DNA of 64,000 bases from Paenarthrobacter sp. DKR-5 (lineage in GTDB: Bacteria > Actinomycetota > Actinomycetes > Actinomycetales > Micrococcaceae): positions 310,001 through 374,000 of the forward strand of contig NZ_JAHBOI010000005.1 of assembly GCF_018531425.1 (NCBI RefSeq), given 5' to 3'. Numbering within the stretch: position 1 is the stretch's first letter; the number at the start of each line of letters is the position of its first letter. The notes under the pieces were generated by a model. That model was not told where the DNA came from, did not search any database, and saw only the letters and a program-made list of their open reading frames with translations. The translations under genes and the position numbers were made by a program. This document shows positions 52,556 to 61,428 of this stretch, one piece after another.

Positions 52556-52567
52556 ATTGTATACGAT
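52556..52567. promoter_or_regulatory. GntR operator candidate
   Basis: ATTGTATACGAT, a near palindrome around GTATAC as bound by FCD-type GntR proteins, 25 bp upstream of the first operon gene, in the promoter region. Confidence 0.5.
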
Positions 52568-52656
52568 CCAGCGTGGGCCGCAGCAGGAAGCCTGTCAACC
52601 CCTCCCGCCCGGGAATCCGCGGGCTGACCTTGCGGGGCGTGGTGGAAGATGGTGCC

Positions 52657-53676
52657 ATGGACGCCGTCGACGCACTCAACGAGATTGCTTTCTGGCTGGA
52701 GCGGGAACTCGCACCGTCTTTCAAGGTGCAGGCCTTCCGCAAGGCCGCCGTGCTCATCCGGGACCTGGACAGCCAGGAGCTCGCGGCCCGGGCGGCCGAC
52801 GGCAGGCTGCAGCGGATGAAGGGCATCGGCGGAAGGACCTTCGAGGTGATCAGCCAGGCCCTCACCGGAGTTGTCCCGGACTACCTTGAGAACCTGCGCG
52901 AGCGCGGCGCGGCGCCTTTGGCCGACGGCGGCGCGCTGCTCGGCAAGCTGCGCGGGGACCTGCACAGCCACAGTGACTGGTCCGACGGCGGGTCGCCCGT
53001 GGAGCTGATGGTCGCAGCCGCCGCAGCCCTGGGCCGGGATTACCTCGCCCTGACCGACCATTCCCCCAACCTCAAGGTGGCCAACGGGCTCAGCGCCGAA
53101 CGGCTCGGCGACCAGCTGGACCTGGTGGCCCGCATCAACAAAGCACGGCCCGGAGTGCGCGTGCTGACCGGGATCGAGGTGGACATCCTCGAAGACGGGA
53201 CGCTGGACCAGACGGCGGAGCTCCTGGACCGGCTCGACGTCGTCGTCGCCAGCGTCCACTCGAAGCTGCGCTCGGACTCCCGCACCATGACCCGCCGCAT
53301 GCTCGGCGCAATTGAGGACCCCCACACCAACGTGCTGGGACACTGCACCGGCCGCCTGGTCCAGGGCGGCCGCGGCACCCGCCCGCCGTCGGACTTCGAC
53401 GCGAAACGGGTCTTCGCGGCGTGCGCGGAGCACGATGTCGCCGTCGAGATCAATTCGCGTCCGGAGCGCCAGGACCCGCCGGACGAGCTGATCCAGCTGG
53501 CCCTCGATGCGGGCTGCCTGTTCAGCATCGACAGCGACGCCCACGCCCCGGGCCAGCTCGACTTCCTGCCCTACGGGGCCGAGCGCGCGGAACGCAACGG
53601 CGTCCCGGCGGACCGCGTTGTGACGACCTGGCCGCTGGAGCGGCTGCTCGACTGGTCCGGCGGGGGCGATCGCTAG
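52657..53676 (+). CDS. PHP-domain protein with N-terminal helix-hairpin-helix region
   Basis: 339 residues from ATG 52657. Residues about 1-75 resemble the polymerase-X/HhH part (EIAFWLERE, MKGIGGRTFEVISQAL); the rest is a PHP phosphoesterase domain with metal motifs GDLHSHSDWSDGGSP, LALTDHS, TGIEVDILEDG, VASVHSKL, VLGHCTGR and SIDSDAHAPGQLDF. The arrangement resembles the C-terminal half of PolX without the polymerase. Phosphatase or nuclease; substrate unknown. Convergent with the flavoprotein gene, overlapping four bases. Confidence 0.88.
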   Translation: MDAVDALNEIAFWLERELAPSFKVQAFRKAAVLIRDLDSQELAARAADGRLQRMKGIGGRTFEVISQALTGVVPDYLENLRERGAAPLADGGALLGKLRGDLHSHSDWSDGGSPVELMVAAAAALGRDYLALTDHSPNLKVANGLSAERLGDQLDLVARINKARPGVRVLTGIEVDILEDGTLDQTAELLDRLDVVVASVHSKLRSDSRTMTRRMLGAIEDPHTNVLGHCTGRLVQGGRGTRPPSDFDAKRVFAACAEHDVAVEINSRPERQDPPDELIQLALDAGCLFSIDSDAHAPGQLDFLPYGAERAERNGVPADRVVTTWPLERLLDWSGGGDR

Positions 53677-55097
53677 AGTCCGCAGGCCTCCAGCAGGCGG
53701 AGCCAGACCTCGCTGATCGTCGGATAGGAGGGCACCGCGTGCCAAAGCCGGTCCAGCGGGACCTCCCCGACGACGGCGATGGTCGCCGCGTGCAGCAGCT
53801 CGGCGACATCCGGGCCGGCGAAGGTCGCTCCGACGATCACGCGCCGGTCCTCGTCCACCACCAGCTGCGCCCAGCCCTTGTAGTTGTCCGCGTGCAGCGA
53901 GGAGCCGGCGACGGCGATCTCCAGGGAGAGCTCGTTCGCGTTGATCCCCGCGTCCCGGGCCTGTTCCAGCGTGCGGCCAACCATCGCGACCTCGGGGTCG
54001 GTGAAGACCACCTGCGGCACCGCGGCAACATCCGCCGTGGCGGCGTACTTGCTCCAGTCGGGTGCCTCGCCGTCGAGGTTCCCGGCAGCCCGGGCACTGA
54101 TGGCGTCCCCGGTGGCGCGCGCCTCGTACTTGCCCTGGTGGGTCAGCATCACCTTGCCGGCCGCGTCGCCGACGGCGTACAGCCAGCCGCCGTCGACGCC
54201 GGCGACCCGTCCGGTGGGGTCCGCGTGCAGGGCCGCGACGTCAAGGCCGAGTTCCTCCAGGCCAAGGCCCGCCAGGGACGGTTTGCGCCCGAGCGCCACG
54301 AGCAGCTGGTCCCCGCTCACGCGGCGGCCGCCGGCGAGCTCAAGCTCGATCTTCCCGTCAGCGGCGCGGCCGACCCGGGAGACGTCGGTGTGCGTGCGCA
54401 GGTCAACGCCGTCGGCCCGCAGACCCGCCGCGACAAGCTTGCGGGCCGGTTCGGGAAACTTGCCCAGCAGCTCCCCGCGGGCGACGAGGGTCACGTTGGC
54501 GCCGAGCCGGGCGTAGGCCTGCGCCAGCTCAGCACCGGCGACGCCGCCGCCCATGACGAGGAGGTGATCGGGGACCGTGGAGGAGGAGGTCGCTTCCCGG
54601 GTGCCCCAATGCGGCACGTCGGACAAGCCGGGCACCGGTGGAGCGACGGGTTTGGAACCGGTGGCGAGCACCACGGCCTGCCGGGCCCGCAACAGGTGCT
54701 GGCTGCCGTCGCGGCCGGCCACCTGCACCTCGCGGGCACCGGAGACCGTAGCCCGGCCGCGCAGCACGTCGATGCCGGTGTTGTCCGCCCATTCGATCTG
54801 GCTGTCGTCCTGCCAGTGCGAGGTGAACGAGTCGCGGCGCTTGAAGACCGGGTCTGCGGCCAGGGTGCCGGTGACGGCCTCGCGGGCTCCGGCTACCGAC
54901 TGCGCGCCGAGCAGGGCCGTTCCGGGCCGAAGCAGGGCCTTCGAGGGCATGCAGGCCCAGTAGGAGCATTCGCCGCCCACCAGGGCAGCTTCGACCATGA
55001 TCACCTTCAGGCCGCCCTTGACGACCCGCTCGGCCACATTTTCGCCGACGGCACCGCCGCCGATCACCACCACATCCGTTGCATGCTCCTCAACCAT
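53673..55097 (-). CDS. Pyridine nucleotide-disulfide oxidoreductase
   Basis: 474 residues from ATG 55097; the long upstream frame reads through noncoding DNA and the tRNA. FAD loop VVVIGGGAVGENVAE, redox-active disulfide ECSYWACMPSK (CxxxxC), NAD(P) loop VMGGGVAGAELAQAYARLG, YAVGDAAGKVMLTH and a dimerisation domain. C-terminal His-Glu pair of classical lipoamide dehydrogenases is not obvious (HAVPSYPTISE has His and Glu). Lipoamide-dehydrogenase-like; the true substrate is unknown. Confidence 0.88.
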   Translation of the reverse strand: MVEEHATDVVVIGGGAVGENVAERVVKGGLKVIMVEAALVGGECSYWACMPSKALLRPGTALLGAQSVAGAREAVTGTLAADPVFKRRDSFTSHWQDDSQIEWADNTGIDVLRGRATVSGAREVQVAGRDGSQHLLRARQAVVLATGSKPVAPPVPGLSDVPHWGTREATSSSTVPDHLLVMGGGVAGAELAQAYARLGANVTLVARGELLGKFPEPARKLVAAGLRADGVDLRTHTDVSRVGRAADGKIELELAGGRRVSGDQLLVALGRKPSLAGLGLEELGLDVAALHADPTGRVAGVDGGWLYAVGDAAGKVMLTHQGKYEARATGDAISARAAGNLDGEAPDWSKYAATADVAAVPQVVFTDPEVAMVGRTLEQARDAGINANELSLEIAVAGSSLHADNYKGWAQLVVDEDRRVIVGATFAGPDVAELLHAATIAVVGEVPLDRLWHAVPSYPTISEVWLRLLEACGL

Positions 55098-55402
55098 GAC
55101 CTGAGCCTGCCATCCCGCCGTCCCCCGGGCAAGGAAACCCGACGCGCCCGGGGCTGCACGCGCGGTCCTGCCGGCGAACCCTCCCCGGGGTGGGCGGTCT
55201 AGACCGCGGGACGGCACCTGCGGAGTCGCTCCGGCGTCCGGGGCTCCGTGACTTTGGAGGCAATGACGCCTCAATCGGTGCTGAGGCGTCATTAGCTGGG
55301 CGGGCAGTGGGAGACCCCGGCGCTTGGCGGCGCGGGTGGCCAGGCTGACGACGTCGCCCGGCGAGCGACCCCTAGCCCGCCCCCAACCCCAGGAAACACA
55401 AA
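55098..55402. other. Upstream region with an orphan hairpin
   Basis: No gene. A perfect 12-bp inverted repeat AATGACGCCTCA (55262-55273, complement 55282-55293) with an eight-base loop stands alone, preceded by GGAGGC. Possible terminator or small RNA. Confidence 0.4.
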
Positions 55403-55433
55403 AGCCCCGAACCGGGGTTGCCGGTTCGGGGCT
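55403..55433 (-). terminator. Terminator of tRNA-Arg
   Basis: AGCCCCGAACCGG pairs perfectly with CCGGTTCGGGGCT; on the minus strand the stem is followed by a T-run. Confidence 0.85.
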
Positions 55434-55437
55434 GCTG

Positions 55438-55510
55438 TGCGCGCGAAGGGATTCGAACCCCCAACCTTCTGATCCGTAGTCAGATGCTCTATCCGTTGAG
55501 CTACGCACGC
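55438..55510 (-). tRNA. tRNA-Arg, anticodon ACG
   Basis: 73 nt on the minus strand: acceptor GCGTGCG/CGCGCGC (one G-U), anticodon arm TCTGA-CTACGGA-TCAGA with anticodon ACG, T-loop GGTTCGAATCC. CCA is not encoded. A34 is the substrate of the TadA encoded at 31453-31959. Confidence 0.95.
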
Positions 55511-55586
55511 TTGGCTTCAAGGCCAGATACAACTTTAGCGTGTAGCGCGGGGGACGCCAAATCGACCAGTGTTGCGACACATGGAC

Positions 55587-55614
55587 TAGACCGGTCTACG
55601 TGACATTCATCACA
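55587..55614. promoter_or_regulatory. Palindrome and CRP-like site upstream of pckG
   Basis: TAGACCGGTCTA (55587-55598) is a perfect palindrome; directly after it CGTGACATTCATCACA (55599-55614) matches the CRP/GlxR consensus TGTGA-N6-TCACA in nine of ten positions. About 150 bp before pckG, suitable for carbon-source control. Confidence 0.5.
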
Positions 55615-55762
55615 AACCCTCTCAGTTGCTCAATCGTAACTCCTTGAAATTCCGCGGAAAGGCGGATTTTCGCCCGAGGACATCAGACATGTACCCCCTC
55701 CTCCGCGCGGCCGGCCGCCCCTAGCCTTTTTACACACCACTGGCCCAACGAAGGGAAGAGTC

Positions 55763-57598
55763 ATGGGCGATCAACCGCGTCTGCAGGTACTGGAGAAAGT
55801 TCCGACCACCCACGCAGCACTGCTGTCCTGGGTGAACGAGGTCGCGGAGCTGACCGAACCTGCCCGCATCCACTGGGTCGACGGCTCGGCGGAGGAAAAC
55901 AAGCGGCTGACCGATGAGCTCGTCGACGCCGGCACGCTGGTGCGGCTGAACGAGGAGAAGTTCCCCAACTCTTTCGCGGCCTTTTCGGACCCGAAGGATG
56001 TCGCCCGCGTCGAGGAGCAGACCTTCATCTGCTCGCAGAACGAGCACGACGCCGGATTCACCAACAACTGGATGGACCCGGAGCAGATGAAGCAGAAGCT
56101 GCGCGGCCTGTTCCGCGGGTCTATGCGGGGCCGCACCATGTACGTGATTCCTTTCGTCATGGGACACCTCGACGACGACGATCCGAAGTTCGGCGTCGAG
56201 ATCACGGACAGCGCCTACGTGGTGGCCTCGATGCGCATCATGGCCCGGATCGGCACCGAGGTGCTGGACAAGCTCACCGAGCTCGACGCGTTCTTCGTCC
56301 CGGCACTGCACTCCCTTGGCGCACCCCTGGAAGAGGGACAGGCCGACGTCGCCTGGCCGTGCAATGACGAGAAGTGGATTGTGCACTTCCCCGAGGAGCG
56401 TTCCATCTGGTCGTTCGGCTCCGGCTACGGCGGCAACGCGCTGCTGGGCAAGAAGTGCTTCGCGCTGCGCATCGCCTCGGTGATGGCGCACGATGAGGGC
56501 TGGCTGGCCGAGCACATGCTCATCCTCAAACTCACCAGCCCGCAGGAGAAGACCTACTACCTCTCCGCGGCCTTCCCGTCCGCTTGCGGCAAGACCAACC
56601 TCGCCCTGCTGGATCCGACCATCAGCGGGTGGAAGGTCGAGACCCTGGGCGATGACATCACCTGGATGCGCTTCGGCAAGGACGGCGAACTGCGGGCGGT
56701 CAACCCCGAGGCGGGCCTCTTCGGCGTCGCGCCCGGCACCGGCTGGGGCACCAACCCCAACGCCATGCGTGCCATCGCCAAGGGCAACAGCATCTTCACC
56801 AACGTGGCCCTCACCGACGACGGCGGGGTCTGGTGGGAGGGCATGACCGAGGAGGTCCCCGAACAGCTGACGGACTGGACCGGCCAGCGGTGGACCGCCG
56901 AGTCCGGCACTCCCGCAGCGCACCCGAACTCCCGGTTCTGCACGCCGATCGACCAGATCGACATGCTGGCCGAGGAGTACTACACGCCCAACGGCGTCCC
57001 GCTCTCGGCCATCCTGTTCGGCGGCCGGCGCAAGACCACCATCCCCTTGGTGACGCAGGCGCGTGACTGGAACAACGGCATCTTCATGGGCTCGACGCTC
57101 TCCTCGGAGACGACGGCGGCAGCGGCGGGCCAGGTCGGCGTCGTCCGCCGCGACCCGATGGCGATGCTCCCGTTCATCGGCTACGACGCCGGGGACTACC
57201 TCAACCACTGGGTGAACCTGAGCAAGAACGCGGACCCGGAAAAGCTTCCGCAGATCTTCCTGGTCAACTGGTTCCGGCGCCGGGCCGACGGCGGATTCGC
57301 CTGGCCGGGGTTCGGGGACAACGCCCGCGTGCTCAAGTGGGCCATCGAGCGCCTCGAGGGTGCCGCCGACGCCGTGGAAACCCCCATCGGATTCGTGCCG
57401 GCTGCCGACGCGCTCGACTTGGAGGGCCTGGAGCTGACCCCGGAGCACGTGGCCGAGGCGGTCAAGGTTGACCCCGAGGAATGGGCTGTCGAGCTGGAGA
57501 GCATCGAAGAGTGGTTCGCGAACTTCGGGGAGTCGCTGCCGCAGGAGCTCGCCGCGGAGCTGGACGGGCTCAAGGCCCGGCTGGGGCAGCGGGCCTAG
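55763..57598 (+). CDS. pckG: Phosphoenolpyruvate carboxykinase (GTP)
   Basis: 611 residues, normal for the GTP-dependent family. Motifs: [16 protein letters not shown], the P-loop [13 protein letters not shown] with the hyper-reactive Cys, [19 protein letters not shown], and [12 protein letters not shown]. Forms PEP from oxaloacetate and GTP, the entry of gluconeogenesis, needed when growing on aromatic acids such as those from the hpa pathway. ATG 55763 with GAAGGGAAG upstream. Confidence 0.97.
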   Translation: MGDQPRLQVLEKVPTTHAALLSWVNEVAELTEPARIHWVDGSAEENKRLTDELVDAGTLVRLNEEKFPNSFAAFSDPKDVARVEEQTFICSQNEHDAGFTNNWMDPEQMKQKLRGLFRGSMRGRTMYVIPFVMGHLDDDDPKFGVEITDSAYVVASMRIMARIGTEVLDKLTELDAFFVPALHSLGAPLEEGQADVAWPCNDEKWIVHFPEERSIWSFGSGYGGNALLGKKCFALRIASVMAHDEGWLAEHMLILKLTSPQEKTYYLSAAFPSACGKTNLALLDPTISGWKVETLGDDITWMRFGKDGELRAVNPEAGLFGVAPGTGWGTNPNAMRAIAKGNSIFTNVALTDDGGVWWEGMTEEVPEQLTDWTGQRWTAESGTPAAHPNSRFCTPIDQIDMLAEEYYTPNGVPLSAILFGGRRKTTIPLVTQARDWNNGIFMGSTLSSETTAAAAGQVGVVRRDPMAMLPFIGYDAGDYLNHWVNLSKNADPEKLPQIFLVNWFRRRADGGFAWPGFGDNARVLKWAIERLEGAADAVETPIGFVPAADALDLEGLELTPEHVAEAVKVDPEEWAVELESIEEWFANFGESLPQELAAELDGLKARLGQRA

Positions 57599-57631
57599 CG
57601 TCCGGCAGCCGCCGCGACCGGCAGCAAGAAA

Positions 57632-57667
57632 AAGAGGGAGGGCACGGCGTACCGTTCCCTCCCTCTT
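57632..57667. terminator. Bidirectional terminator between pckG and phosphomannomutase
   Basis: AAGAGGGAGGG pairs with CCCTCCCTCTT; the inner ACGG/CCGT adds four more pairs. Placed between convergent genes. Confidence 0.75.
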
Positions 57668-57685
57668 GCGTTGCCGGCTGCGGCG

Positions 57686-59116
57686 CTACTGGCGCACGAG
57701 CTCCAGGACGCGGTCCCGGACGCGTGCCATGGTCGCCTCGTCCCGGGCTTCGGCGTTCAGGCGCAGGAACGGTTCGGTGTTGGAGGCGCGCAGGTTGAAC
57801 CACCAGTCGCCGGCGTCGTCGGTGAAGGTCAGCCCGTCAAGCTCGTCAATGCTCACGCCCGGCCGTTCGAACTCGCCGCGCACGCGGGCCACGGCCGAAG
57901 GGACGTCCTCCAGCTTGGAATTGATCTCGCCGCTGGACATGTACGGCTCGTACTCGCGGCCCAGCTCCGAGAGCGGTCCGTCCTGCTCGCCGAGCGCGGC
58001 GAGGACGTGCATGGCGGCGAGCATGCCGGTGTCCGCGTTGTAGAAGTCGCGGAAGTAGTAGTGCGCCGAATGCTCGCCGCCGAAGACTGCGCCTTCCTTG
58101 GCCATCACGTCCTTGATGAAGGAGTGGCCCACGCGGGTGCGGACGGCCCGGCCGCCGGCGGCGTGCACCAGTTCCGGCACGGCGCGGGACGTGATCAGGT
58201 TGTGGATGACCACCGGTTCGGTGATGCCCTCGGCCTTGGCGCGGGCGATCTCGCGCATCGCGACCAGCCCGGTCACGGCCGACGGCGAGACCGGCTCGCC
58301 CTTCTCGTCGATCACAAAGCAGCGGTCCGCGTCGCCGTCGAAGGCCAGTCCGATGTCCGCGCCATGCTGGACGACGGCCTTCTGCAGGTCGCGCAGGTTC
58401 TCAGGTTCCAGCGGGTTGGCCGGGTGGTTCGGGAAGGAACCGTCGAGCTCGAAGTAAAGCGGAATGATCTCGAACGGCAGGGCGGCCAGCAGCTTGTCGC
58501 CCAGCACGGCCGGCGTCGTCAGGCCCGCCATGCCGTTGCCGGCGTCGACGACGATCTTCAGCGGCCGCGAGCCGCTCAGGTCCACGAGGCTGCGCAGGTA
58601 GACGGCGTAGTCCTTCAGCACGTCCTTGACCGAGATGCGGCCGCGCGTCCCGGTCTCCGGGATGCCCTCCGCGAGGTAGCGTTCGGCCAGGGCCTGGATT
58701 TCCTTCAGGCCGGTCTCGGAGGAAACGGGAACCGCCCCGGCCTTGGCCATTTTGATGCCGTTGTATTCGGCGGGGTTGTGGCTCGCCGTGAAGGTGGCTC
58801 CGGCGGCGTTGAGCGTGCCGCAGGCGTAGTAGAGCTCGTCAGTGGAAATCAGGTCCAGCAGCTTGACGTCGGCGCCACGGGCCGCGGCCCCGTTCGCGAA
58901 GGCCTTGATGAAGTCTGGGGAGGACGGGCGCATGTCCCCGCCGGCGAGCACCGTCTGGCCGGCGAGCCCCAGCACGTCGACAAATGCCGCGCCAACCGCC
59001 TCGACGATGTCGTTGGTGATCGTCTCGCCGACGATGCCCCGGACGTCATAGGCCTTAAAGGAAGGCGAAAGGTCCACGGAGCCGGAGGTGTTCTCTGCGT
59101 TTTCTGTGCTGGTCAC
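57686..59116 (-). CDS. manB: Phosphomannomutase/phosphoglucomutase
   Basis: 476 residues. Alpha-D-phosphohexomutase fold: phosphoserine loop TASHNPAEYNGIKM, metal loop DGDADRCF, sugar-binding GGEHSAHYYF and phosphate-binding RASNTEPFLRLN. Converts mannose-6-P and mannose-1-P (GDP-mannose supply for wall glycans); glucose phosphates are possible substrates too. Divergent from the RecQ-like gene. Confidence 0.9.
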   Translation of the reverse strand: MTSTENAENTSGSVDLSPSFKAYDVRGIVGETITNDIVEAVGAAFVDVLGLAGQTVLAGGDMRPSSPDFIKAFANGAAARGADVKLLDLISTDELYYACGTLNAAGATFTASHNPAEYNGIKMAKAGAVPVSSETGLKEIQALAERYLAEGIPETGTRGRISVKDVLKDYAVYLRSLVDLSGSRPLKIVVDAGNGMAGLTTPAVLGDKLLAALPFEIIPLYFELDGSFPNHPANPLEPENLRDLQKAVVQHGADIGLAFDGDADRCFVIDEKGEPVSPSAVTGLVAMREIARAKAEGITEPVVIHNLITSRAVPELVHAAGGRAVRTRVGHSFIKDVMAKEGAVFGGEHSAHYYFRDFYNADTGMLAAMHVLAALGEQDGPLSELGREYEPYMSSGEINSKLEDVPSAVARVRGEFERPGVSIDELDGLTFTDDAGDWWFNLRASNTEPFLRLNAEARDEATMARVRDRVLELVRQ

Positions 59117-59214
59117 CCGAACATCCTAGCCGACAGCCCCCGCGCGCCAGCGGTGAAGGCAAGGGGAATCCGGCCGCGAACCGGCCTGTCGGGGGCGGCT
59201 GGGATACTGGGGGA

Positions 59215-61353
59215 ATGCAGACAGCAGCACCCGCTCAGTCCACGCACGCCCAGGCCCTTGCCGTGCTCCGCACGCTGGTGGGGAGGGGCGACGCGCAGTT
59301 CCATGACGGCCAGTACGAGGCGGTGGAGGCCCTTGTCGACGGCGGCCGGCGCGCGCTGGTGGTGCAGCGCACCGGCTGGGGCAAGAGCGCCGTGTACTTC
59401 GTCTCGAGCCTGCTGTTGCGCGGCCGAGGCGCCGGACCCACCCTGATCGTCTCCCCGCTGCTGGCCCTCATGCGGGACCAGATCGCCGCCGCTGAGCGCG
59501 CCGGCGTGCGGGCCGCCGCCGTCAACTCGGCCAACCAGTTGGAGTGGGACGACGTGCGCCAGCGGCTCGCGGACGACGACGTCGACGTGCTGCTGGTCTC
59601 GCCCGAACGGCTGAACAACCCCCGGTTCCGCGAGGAGCAGCTGCCCGAACTGATCCGGCGCACCGGGCTGCTGGTGATTGACGAAGCGCACTGCATCTCC
59701 GACTGGGGCCATGACTTCCGCCCGGACTACCGGCGGATCCGGGAGCTGGTGGCCGCGCTGCCGGCCTCCGTGCCGGTGCTCGCGACGACGGCGACGGCGA
59801 ACACCCGGGTGGTCGCGGACATCGAGGAGCAGCTCGGGGCTGGGGCGGAGGTGCTGACCATCCGCGGGCCGCTGGCGCGCCGGTCGCTGCGGCTGGGCGT
59901 GCTGCGGCTGCCGGACGCCCGCACCCGGCTCGCATGGCTCCTCTCGCACCTTGGCCAGCTGCCGGGAAGCGGCATCATCTACACCCTCACCGTCTCGGCG
60001 GCGGAGGACACGGCGCGGCTGCTCCGCGAGGCAGGGCACAACGTGCTGGCTTACACGGGCCGGACGGACCCGGCGGACCGCGAGGTGGCGGAGCAGCGGC
60101 TCAAGGACAACGAGGTCAAGGCCCTCGTCGCCACGAGTGCGCTCGGGATGGGCTTCGACAAGCCGGACCTGGGCTTCGTGCTCCACTTGGGGGCGCCGTC
60201 GTCGCCGGTCGCCTACTACCAGCAGGTGGGCCGGGCGGGCCGCGCGACGGACAACGCGGACGTGCTGCTGCTGCCGGGCCGCGAGGACAAGGACATTTGG
60301 GCCTATTTCGCGACGGCCTCGATGCCGACGGAAGACAAGGCGCTGCAGGTGATCAGCGCCCTGGCGGAGGCGGGCAGCCCGCTGTCCGTGCCGGCCCTCG
60401 AGGTGCAGGTGGACCTGCGCCGGTCCGCGCTGGAACTCATGCTCAAGGTGCTCGCGGTGGATGGCGCCGTCGAACGGGTTCCGGCGGGCTGGCGCTCGAC
60501 CGGGGTGCCATGGCGGTACGACGAGGAGCGGTACCGCCGGATCGCGGAGAGCCGCGACGCCGAGCAGGAAGCGATGCTCGAATATGAGCGCACGGACGGT
60601 TGCCGGATGGAGTTCCTCGCCCGGATGCTCGACGACGGCACTGCCAGTGCCTGCGGCCGCTGCGACAACTGTGTGCGGGCCGCGGGAGGCGAGCGCTGGT
60701 ACCCGGCGGCCGTCGACGACGCCGCCGCCTCGGCTGCGGGCGCGAGCCTGCAGCGCGTGGGAGTGGAGATTGAGCCGCGCAGCACCTGGCCCTCGGGCAT
60801 GGCCCGGCTGGGCGTGCCGGTGAAGGGACGGTTCTCCGGCGACGAAGTCAACCAGCCGGGAAGGGCCCTGGCGCGGTTGACCGACCTGGGCTGGGGAGGC
60901 AGGCTGCGGGAACTCTTCGGTCCCGGCGCTTCCGACGCCCCTGCCGACGAGGCGCTCATCAAGGCCTGCGTGCAGGTCCTCGCCGGCTGGGGCTGGGACG
61001 AGCGCCCCGCCGCGGTGGTCAGCGTCCCGTCGCGCTCCCGGCCGCAGCTGGTCGAGTCCGTGGCGGCGGGCCTGGCCGGCGTGGGGCGGCTGCCCTATCT
61101 GGGGTCACTTCAGTTCGCCGGGGACGGGCCGACCGGGGGAGCAGGCGGCAACAGCGCGTACCGGCTCGCCGGAGTGTGGGAGCAGTTCGCCGCAGGAGCC
61201 GCCGTGACCGAAGCCCTGCAGGGGACGCCCGGTCCGGTCCTGCTCGTCGATGACCTGGTGGACAGCCGCTGGACACTGACCGAAGCCGGCCGCGTGCTGC
61301 GCCGGGCCGGCGCCTCAGCCGTGCTGCCCTTCGCGCTGGCCCTGCGCGGCTGA
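59215..61353 (+). CDS. RecQ-family DNA helicase with C-terminal phosphoribosyltransferase-like domain
   Basis: 712 residues. Superfamily 2 helicase: RTGWGKSAVYF (Walker A, Lys57), IDEAHCISDWGHDFRPDYRR (DEAH with RecQ-specific continuation), ATTATANT, GRAGRATD, then the RecQ zinc cysteines ending CGRCDNC near 480. Instead of a HRDC domain, residues about 590-712 have VVSVPSRSRPQLVESVA and VLLVDDLVDSRWTLTEAG, a PRPP-loop-like sequence of type I phosphoribosyltransferases. 3'-5' unwinding in recombination repair is inferred from family. Confidence 0.9.
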   Translation: MQTAAPAQSTHAQALAVLRTLVGRGDAQFHDGQYEAVEALVDGGRRALVVQRTGWGKSAVYFVSSLLLRGRGAGPTLIVSPLLALMRDQIAAAERAGVRAAAVNSANQLEWDDVRQRLADDDVDVLLVSPERLNNPRFREEQLPELIRRTGLLVIDEAHCISDWGHDFRPDYRRIRELVAALPASVPVLATTATANTRVVADIEEQLGAGAEVLTIRGPLARRSLRLGVLRLPDARTRLAWLLSHLGQLPGSGIIYTLTVSAAEDTARLLREAGHNVLAYTGRTDPADREVAEQRLKDNEVKALVATSALGMGFDKPDLGFVLHLGAPSSPVAYYQQVGRAGRATDNADVLLLPGREDKDIWAYFATASMPTEDKALQVISALAEAGSPLSVPALEVQVDLRRSALELMLKVLAVDGAVERVPAGWRSTGVPWRYDEERYRRIAESRDAEQEAMLEYERTDGCRMEFLARMLDDGTASACGRCDNCVRAAGGERWYPAAVDDAAASAAGASLQRVGVEIEPRSTWPSGMARLGVPVKGRFSGDEVNQPGRALARLTDLGWGGRLRELFGPGASDAPADEALIKACVQVLAGWGWDERPAAVVSVPSRSRPQLVESVAAGLAGVGRLPYLGSLQFAGDGPTGGAGGNSAYRLAGVWEQFAAGAAVTEALQGTPGPVLLVDDLVDSRWTLTEAGRVLRRAGASAVLPFALALRG

Positions 61354-61360
61354 GGAATCC

Positions 61361-61391
61361 CCGGTGCCGCCGCGGTCAGCGGCGGCACCGG
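61361..61391. terminator. Terminator hairpin between convergent genes
   Basis: CCGGTGCCGCCGC pairs perfectly with GCGGCGGCACCGG, five-base loop, eight bases after the helicase stop and before the aldo/keto reductase stop. Confidence 0.7.
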
Positions 61392-61428
61392 AACTTCCCC
61401 GGACTTCCCGGGTTCGGCAGGTCCGGTT

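Noticed and set aside
55587-55598. TAGACCGGTCTA as a DasR-type site
   Set aside because: The DasR consensus has its half-sites in the opposite order (TGGTCT then AGACCA); only a generic palindrome can be claimed.
55730-57448. 572-residue minus-strand open frame
   Set aside because: Antisense to pckG.
57671-59446. 591-residue plus-strand open frame
   Set aside because: Antisense to the phosphomannomutase gene, running into the RecQ gene in another frame.
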